Below, in pieces: positions 1-7,663 of a DNA stretch of 25,069 nt. Source of the stretch: JAAYDI01 sp052034005. Lineage in GTDB: Bacteria; Planctomycetota; Planctomycetia; Pirellulales; Pirellulaceae. The position numbers and the translations under genes were made by a program. The stretch's first letter is position 1, and every line of letters starts with the position of its first letter. The stretch spans positions 1 to 25,069 of the forward strand of contig JBPOJB010000051.1 of assembly GCA_052034005.1 (NCBI GenBank), written 5' to 3'. The notes below the pieces were generated by a model that ran no database searches, was not told the origin of the DNA, and was given only the letters and a program-made list of their open reading frames with translations.

Positions 1-117
1 GATATCGCCTATCCGCCGGTGTTGTCGCGGCCGGCGGGGGGGTGGGGCCGTGCGGCGCCCCGTTCGGCGGCCCCCGACGACGGGTCGGGACGATTCACGG
101 CCGGGCGGCGCGGGGCG

Positions 118-1209
118 CTACTTCAATTCAATCACCGACAGGCTGCAGAACGGGTCATACTTCGTGTTGATCGTCCCGGGAACCGGCCAGTCCATGTTGC
201 TCACGATCAGCTCACGCCCGCGCAACAGCGTCTCGCACGGCTGATCCATGCCTCCGTCGCGCCCGTCGGTATCGCCGTTCTTGGCCAGCGTCTTGACAGT
301 GCCGCCGGGCAGCACCATATGGATCGCGTTCTCGCGCGAGTCGGCGACATAGATCACGCCGGTCCGCGGATCGTAGGTCAGCCCGTCCGCGCTCTTCATG
401 AAGTCCGCCCGCGCGAAAATCTTGTTGGAGGTGACCTTGCCTTGGCTGTCGAACATCATCCGGTGCACCGTGCCGTCGGCGAAGTTGCCGATGTACAGGT
501 TGCCCTGCCGGTCGAAACAGAGTCCGTCCGCGCCCAACGAAAGCTGCGGATCGTGGACCTCGATCACGCCGATGCAATGCGGATCCTCGGCTTCGTTCGC
601 GCCGACCTGCACGGGCGCGTCAGCCAGCTCGTCCAGTGCGAAACGCAGCACGCCGCTGATAGCCGGCTGGACCGTCGCGTCGATCTGCGTATCGCTGACA
701 TACAGGTAACCGCCATGGCAGATCACGGCGTTGGCCACGTTCAAGCCGACCACGACCGGCTTGATCTCGACCGGCTGGCCGTCGGTCATGACGATCCGCA
801 GCACGCGCGACTGGCGCTCGCCCGTCGCCTGGTAGTCGGCCAAGAACAGGTCCTGGGACGGCGCCACGCAGACGCCCAGCGCCCCGACCGGCTGGCCGGT
901 CTCCGGATGGTTCGGCAGCTTCATGAACTCAGACACCCGGTTATCCGGCGAGATCCGCACCATGTACGCGCCGACGGACAAATCGTTGAAATTGGGCACG
1001 GACAGGATGATGTCGCCGTTGGGCAGCAAGGCCATGCCGTCGGGCGTGTTGTAGTGGCCGGTGAGTTCGAGGAACAGCTTCGCCTGCGTGGGCGAGGGAA
1101 TTGCCGGCCCCTGGCCGCGCGCCCCCCCGGCGGCCATTCCGACGACCAGACAGAGGGCGAGGCCGGTGCGAACCAGTGGCGACTTCAACAGTGCGGTGCA
1201 TGTCAGCAT
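118..1209 (-). CDS. Exported SMP-30/gluconolactonase-like beta-propeller protein
   Basis: A 363-residue protein with a Sec-type signal peptide (residues 1-32: basic start, hydrophobic core around 15-28, then small residues Ala-Gly-Gly-Ala-Arg-Gly) and a repetitive body of the SMP-30/gluconolactonase/NHL type. The blade-like motifs TPDGMALLPNGDI (55-67), GADGLCFDRQGNLYIGN (226-242) and SADGLTYDPRTGVIYVAD (273-290) recur at regular spacing. Family members hydrolyse sugar lactones or are binding propellers; the exact substrate cannot be read. The ATG at 1209 was chosen because an AGAGG lies 8 bases upstream and because it places the signal peptide at the N-terminus. The reading frame stays open upstream to 1446, but that extension overlaps the preceding gene and would bury the signal peptide. 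It is the last gene of the leftward arm, 106 bases after the polyol dehydrogenase gene, so it may be read through or have its own weak promoter. Confidence 0.85.
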   Translation of the reverse strand: MLTCTALLKSPLVRTGLALCLVVGMAAGGARGQGPAIPSPTQAKLFLELTGHYNTPDGMALLPNGDIILSVPNFNDLSVGAYMVRISPDNRVSEFMKLPNHPETGQPVGALGVCVAPSQDLFLADYQATGERQSRVLRIVMTDGQPVEIKPVVVGLNVANAVICHGGYLYVSDTQIDATVQPAISGVLRFALDELADAPVQVGANEAEDPHCIGVIEVHDPQLSLGADGLCFDRQGNLYIGNFADGTVHRMMFDSQGKVTSNKIFARADFMKSADGLTYDPRTGVIYVADSRENAIHMVLPGGTVKTLAKNGDTDGRDGGMDQPCETLLRGRELIVSNMDWPVPGTINTKYDPFCSLSVIELK

Positions 1210-1315
1210 GATGGAAACCTCTGCGTGCTCAAGGACAGTTCTGGAAAATGCGGGTCGCAGGATGCGGTTACCGGCTCCAACACTACCTGGTTCTACTGCC
1301 TGGCAGCCTGGACGC

Positions 1316-2428
1316 CTATCCCACGTACGCGTGTCGGTGGCGGCCCAGCGCGTCGGCCGCGAACAGGGCGTCCAGGACATCCGCGACCGTGACCTTGAAG
1401 GGATGGTTATGACACAGCGATCCCGGGCCGGCACACGCCTCCGCAAGCCACTCCAGCTGCTGGCGTGTGACCCCCTCCAGGTTCAGCTCCTTGAATGTGA
1501 CCGGCAGCCCGACCTCGATCTCGAAATCCACGATCGCCGTCTTCTCGTCCACATCGAACTCGTCATCCAGACAGAGCTGGGCGACGATCCCGAACGCGAC
1601 CTTCTCGCCGTGCATCAAGCCCTGTTGCTGGCATTCGGGCACGTTCGACAGCAGGTTGGCGATCATGTGGGCGGTGGCCAGCCCGCCGCTTTCAAATCCC
1701 AGTCCGGACAGCAGCACGTTCGCCTCGACGACCTGTTCCACGGCGGGCGTGACCAGGTGCAGTTCGACGTCCCGGCGCGCGTCCAGGCCATGTTCGAGCA
1801 ATGTCTCGAAACACAGCCGCGCCAGGGCCAAGGCGGCCATCGTCGGCTGTCCGCCGGCGATGTTCATCGCGCGCGACTTGAACGCCGCTTCCGCCTCGAT
1901 CCAGGTGGACAGGGCGTCCCCCATGCCGGCCACAAACGCCCGGACCGGCCCGTTCGCAATCACCTGGGTGTCGACCAGCACGACGGCCGGATTGAACGGC
2001 CAGCAGTCGAAACCGACGAAGTTGTGATTGTCGTCATACCACACGGATGCGGCGCTGGTAGGCGAGTCGTTGGAGGCAATCGTCGGGCAGGTGACCATGC
2101 CGATCCGGTTGTCCACCGCCACGGCCTTGGCAACGTCCAGCACCTTGCCGCCGCCGATCCCGACGGAGATGTCCGCGCCCGCCTGCGCGGCCAGGCGGTT
2201 GACCCGCGCCCGTTCACGGGCCGAAGCCTCGCCCTCAAACTCCACCTCGGTCATCTCCAGGCCGGCCCGCCGCAGGCTCTCGCCGACGGTCGACCCGACC
2301 AGCTGCTTGACCACCGCATCCCAGAGCACCAGCGGTTTCTTGCCCAGCGGCTTCAAATAGTCGCCCAGTTCGCTCAGCACACCGCGGCCTTGCACATACT
2401 TCTGCGGCGAAATCAGCACTCTCTTCAT
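1316..2428 (-). CDS. GldA-type iron-containing polyol/glycerol dehydrogenase
   Basis: A 370-residue NAD-dependent dehydrogenase of the glycerol dehydrogenase branch of the iron-containing alcohol dehydrogenase superfamily. The N-terminal nucleotide-binding half carries GIGGGKVLDVAKAVA (90-104) and the typical ASNDSPTSAASVW (118-130). The metal ligands expected for this family are all present: Asp171 in GMGDALSTW, His254 in GLATAHMIAN and His273 in QGLMHGEKVAFG. Length is normal. It should interconvert a polyol hydroxyl and a ketone or aldehyde in the cytoplasm; the substrate is unknown and could be glycerol, glycolaldehyde, lactaldehyde or a longer polyol. The ATG at 2428 has GGAG 9 bases upstream. 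An in-frame TTG at 2443 lies too close to the upstream AAGGAG to be preferred. It follows the hydroxyacid dehydrogenase after a 24-base gap and is part of the same leftward operon. Confidence 0.93.
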   Translation of the reverse strand: MKRVLISPQKYVQGRGVLSELGDYLKPLGKKPLVLWDAVVKQLVGSTVGESLRRAGLEMTEVEFEGEASARERARVNRLAAQAGADISVGIGGGKVLDVAKAVAVDNRIGMVTCPTIASNDSPTSAASVWYDDNHNFVGFDCWPFNPAVVLVDTQVIANGPVRAFVAGMGDALSTWIEAEAAFKSRAMNIAGGQPTMAALALARLCFETLLEHGLDARRDVELHLVTPAVEQVVEANVLLSGLGFESGGLATAHMIANLLSNVPECQQQGLMHGEKVAFGIVAQLCLDDEFDVDEKTAIVDFEIEVGLPVTFKELNLEGVTRQQLEWLAEACAGPGSLCHNHPFKVTVADVLDALFAADALGRHRHAYVG

Positions 2429-2452
2429 GGCGTTCGTCTCCAAGCTCCTTGG

Positions 2453-3517
2453 TTAGGGGTTCCCCGCACCAGTCGACTGCAGCGTCGGCCGGATGCCGTT
2501 GACGATCGGCACAGGCTGCTGGCCGGTCAGCAGGCGCGCCAGGTGCTGGGCCGCCAGGGCCGGGCTGTTCCGGAACGCGTCGATCGTGCTCCCGGCCAGG
2601 TGCGGCGTGAGGGTGACGTTATCGAGGCCCAGCAGCGGGTGGTCGGCCGAGAGCGGCTCGTGATCGAACACGTCCAGGGCGGCCCCCATGATCCGACGCG
2701 CGCGCAGCGCATCGACCAGGGCGCGTTCGTCCACCAGGCCGCTCCGCGCCGTATTGATGAGCACTGCCGAGCGTTTCATGCGCGCCAACTCGTCCGCCCC
2801 GATCAGGTGCTGGCTCTCCGGGGTGAGACGCGCATGGAGCGAGACCACGTCCGACTGCTCGAGCAGCGCCTCGAGCGTCACCAGGCGCGCCGGCGCCGGA
2901 TCGCCCTGGAAGTACGGATCGAACGCGACAATGCGGCTGCCAAACGCCTCCAAGTAATGGGCCACCAGCTGGCCAACCGCTCCGTATCCGACGAGCCCGA
3001 CCGTCTTGCCGAGCAGTTCCGGAATCTCCCGGCTGTTGGGGAACTCGCGGCGCCAGCGGCCGCACTGCAGCCCGGCGTGGGACCGCGCGATGTTCCGGAT
3101 CTCCGCGAGGATCAGGCCCAGCGTGCACTCGGCCACCGCCCGCGCGTTGCGGCCGGGCGTATTGAGGACACAGACGCCGCGCGCCGTCGCGACATCCATC
3201 GCCACGTTCTCGGTCCCGCCGCGGATGACACACAGCACGCGCAGCGCGTCGGCCGCTTCCAACATCCGCCGGCCCACCGGCGCGAACTGAACCACCAGGA
3301 TCGCGAAGGCATCGATCCCGCGGACAACCGCGGCCGGCAACGGCACCGCGTCCGGACCGCCCTGCTCGATCGCCAGATTCGCCTGCTGCAGCTCGATCAG
3401 CGAGCCGTGCTCCCAGTGACGCACCTCGACCTCGACCCCGAGCGCCTCCAGGGATGCCAGACCCTGCCGCATGTACTCGGACGGGATGTATGTGTCGCTG
3501 ATGGCCAGCAGCTTCAT
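2453..3517 (-). CDS. D-2-hydroxyacid dehydrogenase family oxidoreductase
   Basis: A 354-residue member of the D-isomer-specific 2-hydroxyacid dehydrogenase family (phosphoglycerate/hydroxypyruvate/glyoxylate reductase type). It has the NAD-binding GYGAVG loop (177-182) and the catalytic triad expected for the family: Arg258 in NTARSGLVDE, Glu287 in DVFDHEP and His306 in TPHLAGST. The N-terminal region (1-100) is the usual split catalytic domain. No C-terminal ACT regulatory domain is present, so it is not a feedback-regulated SerA of serine synthesis. The ATG at 3517 overlaps the TGA of the aldolase gene (ATGA), with AAGG 7 bases upstream, which implies translational coupling. The frame stays open further upstream, but that part is the aldolase in another frame. 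A likely role is reducing or oxidising a hydroxy/keto acid made from the aldolase product. Bacillus YoaD, found next to the FGGY kinase YoaC, is a comparable pairing (recalled, not checked). Confidence 0.9.
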   Translation of the reverse strand: MKLLAISDTYIPSEYMRQGLASLEALGVEVEVRHWEHGSLIELQQANLAIEQGGPDAVPLPAAVVRGIDAFAILVVQFAPVGRRMLEAADALRVLCVIRGGTENVAMDVATARGVCVLNTPGRNARAVAECTLGLILAEIRNIARSHAGLQCGRWRREFPNSREIPELLGKTVGLVGYGAVGQLVAHYLEAFGSRIVAFDPYFQGDPAPARLVTLEALLEQSDVVSLHARLTPESQHLIGADELARMKRSAVLINTARSGLVDERALVDALRARRIMGAALDVFDHEPLSADHPLLGLDNVTLTPHLAGSTIDAFRNSPALAAQHLARLLTGQQPVPIVNGIRPTLQSTGAGNP

Positions 3518-4386
3518 GCGGCACCTTCCCGATCCCAGGCACGCCCCTCTGACCCCAACAATCGGACCTTCTCGGTCACCACCTCCGCAATGCCCTGCTT
3601 GATCGGCTCGAACATCTCGCGCGGCGGCGGATCCGCGCGCCGCATCGACTCGGCCGCCGCCTGCAGACCACGGCCCATGGCGATGCGGCAGTCCGCGTAG
3701 ATGTTCAGCTTGCAGATCCCATGCTGGACCGCCGCCCGGATCTGGTCCGGCGGCGTGCCCGACCCGCCGTGCAGCACCAGCGGCACGGGACTGGCCGCGT
3801 GGAGCAGCTTGAGCCGATCGATGGCCAGATTCGGCAGCGACCGGTAGACGCCGTGTGACGTGCCGATGGAGACGGCCAGCGCGTCCACCGCGGTCTCCTG
3901 GACGAAGCGGGCCACCTCGTCCGGTTCCGTCAACACGTTGTCGCCGCACGACGTGGCTTCCAGGTCCAGGCCGCCGACGTGCCCCAGCTCGCCCTCCACG
4001 CTCACGCCGTGCGGGTGCGCCATCTCCGCCGCGGCGCGTGTCAGCGCGGCGTTCTCCTCGAACGGCAGGCTGGACCCGTCCACCATGACGGACGTGAAGC
4101 CCAGATCGATCGCCGCCTGGACCAGAGTCAAGTCCAGGGCGTGATCCAAGTGCAACGCGATGGGAATCGCGTGGTGCTCGGTCACGGCGCGCACCAGGCC
4201 CGCCAAGTAGACGATCCCCTTGCCTTGGATGTCCGGCGGCAAGCCCATCAGCACGACGGGCGACCGCAAGGCTTCCGCAGTCTCGAGGATGGCCCGTACC
4301 ATCACGTCTTCTACACAGTCGAACGCGGGCACGGCATAGCGGTGCACGCGGGCGTGAGCCAGGATGTCTTTGAGCGTGGTAAGCAC
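3514..4386 (-). CDS. Class II (zinc) ketose-bisphosphate aldolase family protein
   Basis: A 290-residue aldolase of the FbaA/GatY/KbaY class, which cleaves a ketose 1-phosphate or 1,6-bisphosphate into dihydroxyacetone phosphate and an aldehyde. Visible signatures: HLDHA with Asp81 as the expected catalytic acid and His82 as zinc ligand, VDGSSLPFEEN (102-112), VEGELGHVGG (130-139), zinc ligand His178 in IGTSHGVY, zinc ligand His206 in VLHGGSG, and the phosphate/DHAP-binding KLNIYAD (226-232). Length matches the family (about 285). The start is a GTG at 4386 with only a weak GGGA upstream; no in-frame start lies closer to the preceding gene. It sits 56 bases after the SDR gene and overlaps the next gene by 4 bases. 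The sequence alone does not separate fructose-, tagatose- and other ketose-phosphate specificities. Confidence 0.92.
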   Translation of the reverse strand: MLTTLKDILAHARVHRYAVPAFDCVEDVMVRAILETAEALRSPVVLMGLPPDIQGKGIVYLAGLVRAVTEHHAIPIALHLDHALDLTLVQAAIDLGFTSVMVDGSSLPFEENAALTRAAAEMAHPHGVSVEGELGHVGGLDLEATSCGDNVLTEPDEVARFVQETAVDALAVSIGTSHGVYRSLPNLAIDRLKLLHAASPVPLVLHGGSGTPPDQIRAAVQHGICKLNIYADCRIAMGRGLQAAAESMRRADPPPREMFEPIKQGIAEVVTEKVRLLGSEGRAWDREGAA

Positions 4387-4442
4387 AAGGGGGTTCCCGC
4401 AGGTTCGCAGGCCGCCGGCCTGGACCTGATATCAGTCAAGTT

Positions 4443-5204
4443 CTACCGCATCAACATGCCACCCGACACGTCGAACGTCGCGCCGGTCGTGTAGCTCACC
4501 TGGTCCGATGCGAGGAACACGACGACCCGCGCTATCTCCTCAGGTTGGCCGATGCGTCCCAGCGGGATCCGTCGCAGGTACTGCGACTCGTCCGCCTGGA
4601 GCGCCTCGTGCGCCATGTCGGTGTACATCATCCCGGGCGCCACCGCGTTGACGAAGATCCCCAAGCCGGCCACTTCGCGCGCAAGTGACACGGTGAAATT
4701 CACCAGCGCGGCCTTGGAGGCGGCGTAATCGGCGTGCCCGGTGGTCGCGCCGTGGAACGCGGCCTGCGAACTCACGTTGACGATGCGGCCGCGACGCCCG
4801 TCGGCGCGCCACCGCCGGACGGCTTCGCGGCAGGTCAGGAACGCGCCCTTGAGGTTCACGGCCAAGGTCCGATCCCACTCCTCCTCGGCCAAGTCCGACA
4901 CGAACGCCTGCGGCCAGACGCCCGCGTTGTTGATCAGGATATCCAGCGGACCCAATTCCTGCCGACACTGGTCGAACATCCGCGTCACGTCGGCGCTGGA
5001 CGACACATCGCCCGCGACGCAGGCCGCGTCGACATCGTACCGCGCGCGGATCTGCTGCACCACCTCCCGCGCCCGCGGCTGATCACGGCGGTAGTTGACC
5101 ATCACGCGCACGCCTTCCTCGGCCAGGCCGAGGCAGATCGCGCGCCCGAGTCCTCGAGAACCGCCGGTGACCAGCGCGACTTTATTCCTCAGCAGCAGAT
5201 CCAT
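4443..5204 (-). CDS. Short-chain dehydrogenase/reductase (SDR), leftward copy
   Basis: A 253-residue classical SDR, probably an NAD(P)-dependent oxidoreductase of a sugar, polyol or hydroxyacid in the cytoplasm. It has the cofactor motif TGGSRGLG (13-20), NNAG (92-95), the catalytic serine region VNVSS (142-146), the YAASK motif (Tyr160, Lys164) and the APGMMYTDM segment (189-197). Length is typical of FabG-like SDRs. The ATG at 5204 matches the family start; the open frame continues to 5297 but that part is not SDR-like. It is the first gene of the leftward operon, with a well-placed promoter at 5241-5269. It closely resembles the divergently transcribed SDR at 5350: residues 8-22 are identical and both proteins end in SGGMLMR. 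It is therefore a paralogue, not a house-keeping FabG. Confidence 0.92.
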   Translation of the reverse strand: MDLLLRNKVALVTGGSRGLGRAICLGLAEEGVRVMVNYRRDQPRAREVVQQIRARYDVDAACVAGDVSSSADVTRMFDQCRQELGPLDILINNAGVWPQAFVSDLAEEEWDRTLAVNLKGAFLTCREAVRRWRADGRRGRIVNVSSQAAFHGATTGHADYAASKAALVNFTVSLAREVAGLGIFVNAVAPGMMYTDMAHEALQADESQYLRRIPLGRIGQPEEIARVVVFLASDQVSYTTGATFDVSGGMLMR

Positions 5205-5240
5205 GGCACGCCCAGTCGTCTCATCACCGCCACAGCGGCG

Positions 5241-5269
5241 AATATAGCCCACCGCCCGGGGAATTCCAA
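5241..5269 (-). promoter_or_regulatory. Sigma70-type promoter of the leftward catabolic operon
   Basis: Read on the minus strand, a -35 box TTGGAA (5264-5269) is followed after exactly 17 bases by a -10 box TATATT (5241-5246). These match the consensus at 4 and 5 of 6 positions in an otherwise very GC-rich spacer. A start near 5234 would give a leader of about 30 bases before the ATG at 5204. It is the only AT-rich patch between the two divergent SDR genes. Promoter activity is inferred. Confidence 0.55.
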
Positions 5270-5298
5270 GTGCTCGAGGCGCGCACGAGCTACCCACG

Positions 5299-5328
5299 TT
5301 GCGTCGACCGGCGCGCGGAGGTTAGAAT
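5299..5328 (+). promoter_or_regulatory. Sigma70-type promoter of the rightward catabolic operon
   Basis: TTGCGT (5299-5304), an 18-base spacer and TAGAAT (5323-5328, 5 of 6 to TATAAT) lie just upstream of the rightward SDR. Transcription would begin near 5335, at the Shine-Dalgarno GGAGGT (5335-5340), 9 bases before the ATG at 5350. The leader would be only about 15 bases, which is short but workable. The same -35 hexamer and spacer length recur at 8714-8743. Confidence 0.45.
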
Positions 5329-5349
5329 CCGCTCGGAGGTGTCGGATCG

Positions 5350-6108
5350 ATGGACCTGGGACTCCGTGGCAAGGTGGCGCTGGTGACGGGCGGTTCGCGC
5401 GGGCTGGGGCGCGCCGTGTGCGCCGGGCTGCTCGCCGAGGGCGCGCAGGTCGCCGTGAACTCGCGACGCCCGCGACCGGGCGATGCCCAACCGGCCGCGG
5501 ACCAGGATGCCCTTGACGATCGCCTGATCCACGTGGCGGCGGACGTATCCCGCGAGGCGGACGTGGAGGCGTTGTTCGACGCGGTCGCGCGCCGCTGGGG
5601 GGCCGTGGACATCCTGATCAACAATGCGGCGGTCTGCCCAACCTGCCCGTTGGCCGACCTGTCGCTGGCCGAGTGGTCCGAGACGATCGCGGTCGATCTG
5701 ACCGGCGTGTTCCTGGCCTGCCGCGAGATGGTGCGCCGGCTCAGCGCGGCCGGCAAGCCCGGCCGGATCGTGAACGTGGCCTCGACCGCCGCCTTTCTCG
5801 GGTCCACGACGGGGCATGCGCCCTACGACGCCAGCAAGGGCGGGCTGGTGGCGCTGACCTATTCGCTGGCACGCGAACTGGCCGGCCGCGGCATCGCGGT
5901 CAACGCGGTGGCGCCCGGGATGATCCGCACCGACATGACCGAAGAACGGCTGAGCACGCACGAGGCGCGGTACCTGGCGCGCATTCCACTGGGACGCATC
6001 GCAGACGCCCGGGAAATCGCCGATGTCATCGTGTTCCTCGCCTCGGACCGGGCCAGTTACATGACCGGCGCGGTGGTGAATGTCAGTGGCGGTATGCTGA
6101 TGCGGTAG
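5350..6108 (+). CDS. Short-chain dehydrogenase/reductase (SDR), rightward copy
   Basis: A 252-residue classical SDR: TGGSRGLG (13-20), NNAA (91-94, an Ala variant of the usual NNAG), serine region VNVAS (141-145), YDASK (Tyr159, Lys163) and APGMIRTDM (188-196). The start has a strong Shine-Dalgarno GGAGGT 9 bases upstream. It is the first gene of the rightward operon, 13 bases ahead of the sugar kinase. The middle (40-60) differs most from the divergent SDR, with a short Pro/Ala/Asp-rich stretch; the cofactor region, active site and C-terminus are highly similar. The pair could perform successive oxidations or act on two hydroxyls or epimers of one substrate. The lack of an acidic residue straight after strand 2 (NSRR, 37-40) hints at NADP preference; this is an inference. 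Confidence 0.93.
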   Translation: MDLGLRGKVALVTGGSRGLGRAVCAGLLAEGAQVAVNSRRPRPGDAQPAADQDALDDRLIHVAADVSREADVEALFDAVARRWGAVDILINNAAVCPTCPLADLSLAEWSETIAVDLTGVFLACREMVRRLSAAGKPGRIVNVASTAAFLGSTTGHAPYDASKGGLVALTYSLARELAGRGIAVNAVAPGMIRTDMTEERLSTHEARYLARIPLGRIADAREIADVIVFLASDRASYMTGAVVNVSGGMLMR

Positions 6109-6121
6109 ACGGAGCGATGCC

Positions 6122-7663
6122 ATGGACTGCCTGATGGGTATCGATCTGGGGTCGACAAGCCTCAAGGCCGTCGTTTACGACCTCGACGGGAACGCGCTGG
6201 CCGTTGGCAGCCGGCCCACGGTCAAGTGCCACCCGGAGCCCGCGCACCCCGACTGGACCGTCTGGCAGCCGGCGCAGATCTGGGGCGGCATCACGGACGC
6301 GATCCGCGATGCGATCGGCCCGTTGCCGGCCGCGGCGGATCTGCGCGCGGTGGCCGTGACCGGCATGGGCATGGACGGCCTGCCGATCGACGAGCGCGGG
6401 AACTGGCTGTACCCGTTCATCAGCTGGCACGACCCGCGTACGGGCCCGCAGATGCAATGGTGGCTGGAGCGGATCGGCGCGGAGGCCCAGTTCGCCATCG
6501 GCGGCAATCCGGTCTGGCCCATCAATTCGGCGCTGCGCATGCGTTGGATGGCCGAGCATGAGCCGGAGGTCTACCGGCGCACGCACAAATGGCTGTTGAT
6601 CGAGGACTTCTTGAACTACATGCTGTGCGGGCGGTGCGTCACCGATTACAGCATGGCGTCCTGCACGATGCTGTTCGACCAGCGCACGCTCGCGTGGTCG
6701 GACGAGCTGATCGCGCGTGCGGAGCTCCGCCGCGACATGTTGTGCGAGGCGCTGCCCAGCGGGACGGTGATCGGCCAGGTGCACGCGGCCGCGGCCGCGG
6801 CGACCGGTTTGCGCGCCGGCACGCCGGTCGTGCTGGGCGGACACGACCACCTGTGCGGGACGATCCCGGTCGGCGCATTCCGGCCGGGTGTGGCGCTGGA
6901 CGTCACGGGCACTTGGGAGACGATCAAGACCACGACGCCCGAGCCGGTGCTCAAGGACGAACTGCGCCGCGCGGGGATGACGGTCCAGGCCCATGTCGTG
7001 CCCGGCTTGCACTCGATTTGGGGCGGCAATGTGGCGGGCGAGATGGTCGAGTGGTATCGTCGGCAGCTCGTGGGAGGCGATGAGCAATCGGCGGTGGAGA
7101 CGCTGAGTTGGGACACGTTGATGGCGGAGGCGGCAGCCACGCCGCCCGGCGCGGGCGGGCTCCTGTTCCTTCCACACATGTCCGGCGCGTCCTGCCCGAC
7201 CGTGGACGCGCACAGCCTGGGGGTGTTCACCGGACTCACGCCCCGGACCACGCGCGGGCACATGTTGCGCGCGATCATCGAGGGATTAGATTACCAGTTC
7301 CTGGAGACCGTGCTGGCGCTGGAGCACGCCTTGGGCAGCAAGCTGGAGCGTGTGATCGCGGTGGGCGGCGCGACGCGCAATGCGTTCTGGATGCAGAACA
7401 AGGCCGACGTGGTTGGACGGCCGATCGAGACGCCGCACGTCGAGGAGGCGACGCCGCTGGGCGCCGCACTCCTGGCCGGCATCGGCGTGGGATTGTATCG
7501 GGATGCGGAGGACGCCTGTCGGCGGATCTATCGCGAAGGCGCCATCTACGAGCCGGACCCGGGACGGGCCGCCAAGTACGCCGACTGGTTCGAGTTGTAC
7601 CTTCAGCTCTATCCCGCCACCGCCTCGCTCAACCACCGCCTGTTCCGGGAGTTCACCACATGA
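6122..7663 (+). CDS. FGGY-family carbohydrate kinase
   Basis: A 513-residue ATP-dependent sugar kinase of the FGGY family (xylulokinase, fuculokinase, glycerol kinase and relatives), phosphorylating a free sugar or ketose in the cytoplasm. The N-terminal phosphate loop is GIDLGSTSLKAVVYD (6-20). The catalytic aspartate is Asp242 within GGHDHLCG (239-246), followed by VTGTWE (261-266). The C-terminal FGGY domain carries VGGATRNAFWMQNKADVVG (414-432) and EEATPLGAALLAG (441-453). Length is normal. The GGHDH active-site variant differs from textbook xylulokinase (GAGDN) and glycerol kinase (GDQQ) forms, so the substrate should not be assumed. Shine-Dalgarno GGAG lies 7 bases before the ATG. The gene starts 13 bases after the SDR and its TGA overlaps the next ATG. 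Confidence 0.94.
   Translation: MDCLMGIDLGSTSLKAVVYDLDGNALAVGSRPTVKCHPEPAHPDWTVWQPAQIWGGITDAIRDAIGPLPAAADLRAVAVTGMGMDGLPIDERGNWLYPFISWHDPRTGPQMQWWLERIGAEAQFAIGGNPVWPINSALRMRWMAEHEPEVYRRTHKWLLIEDFLNYMLCGRCVTDYSMASCTMLFDQRTLAWSDELIARAELRRDMLCEALPSGTVIGQVHAAAAAATGLRAGTPVVLGGHDHLCGTIPVGAFRPGVALDVTGTWETIKTTTPEPVLKDELRRAGMTVQAHVVPGLHSIWGGNVAGEMVEWYRRQLVGGDEQSAVETLSWDTLMAEAAATPPGAGGLLFLPHMSGASCPTVDAHSLGVFTGLTPRTTRGHMLRAIIEGLDYQFLETVLALEHALGSKLERVIAVGGATRNAFWMQNKADVVGRPIETPHVEEATPLGAALLAGIGVGLYRDAEDACRRIYREGAIYEPDPGRAAKYADWFELYLQLYPATASLNHRLFREFTT

Noticed and set aside
36..61. G-rich run and a GGGGC/GCCCC pair near the left edge as quadruplex or terminator
   Set aside because: There are only two long G-runs, not four, and the 5-base stem has no U-tract. 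I see no supported feature in positions 1-117.
1296..1306. CTGCCTGGCAG palindrome after the GldA stop codon
   Set aside because: A one-base loop and no U-tract; expected by chance in this composition.
1210..1446. An upstream extension of the SMP-30-like protein by 79 residues
   Set aside because: It would overlap the end of the GldA gene and place a clear signal peptide internally. The ATG at 1209 has a Shine-Dalgarno.
2453..3517. Calling the hydroxyacid dehydrogenase serA
   Set aside because: No C-terminal regulatory domain is present, and the operon context is sugar or polyol catabolism rather than serine synthesis.
1061..3700. An 879-codon plus-strand open frame opposite the SMP-30-like, GldA and hydroxyacid dehydrogenase genes
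   Set aside because: It lies antisense to proteins with clear catalytic motifs, its translation is low-complexity and rich in Arg/His/Gln/Asp, and it crosses two gene boundaries. It is a by-product of high GC content.
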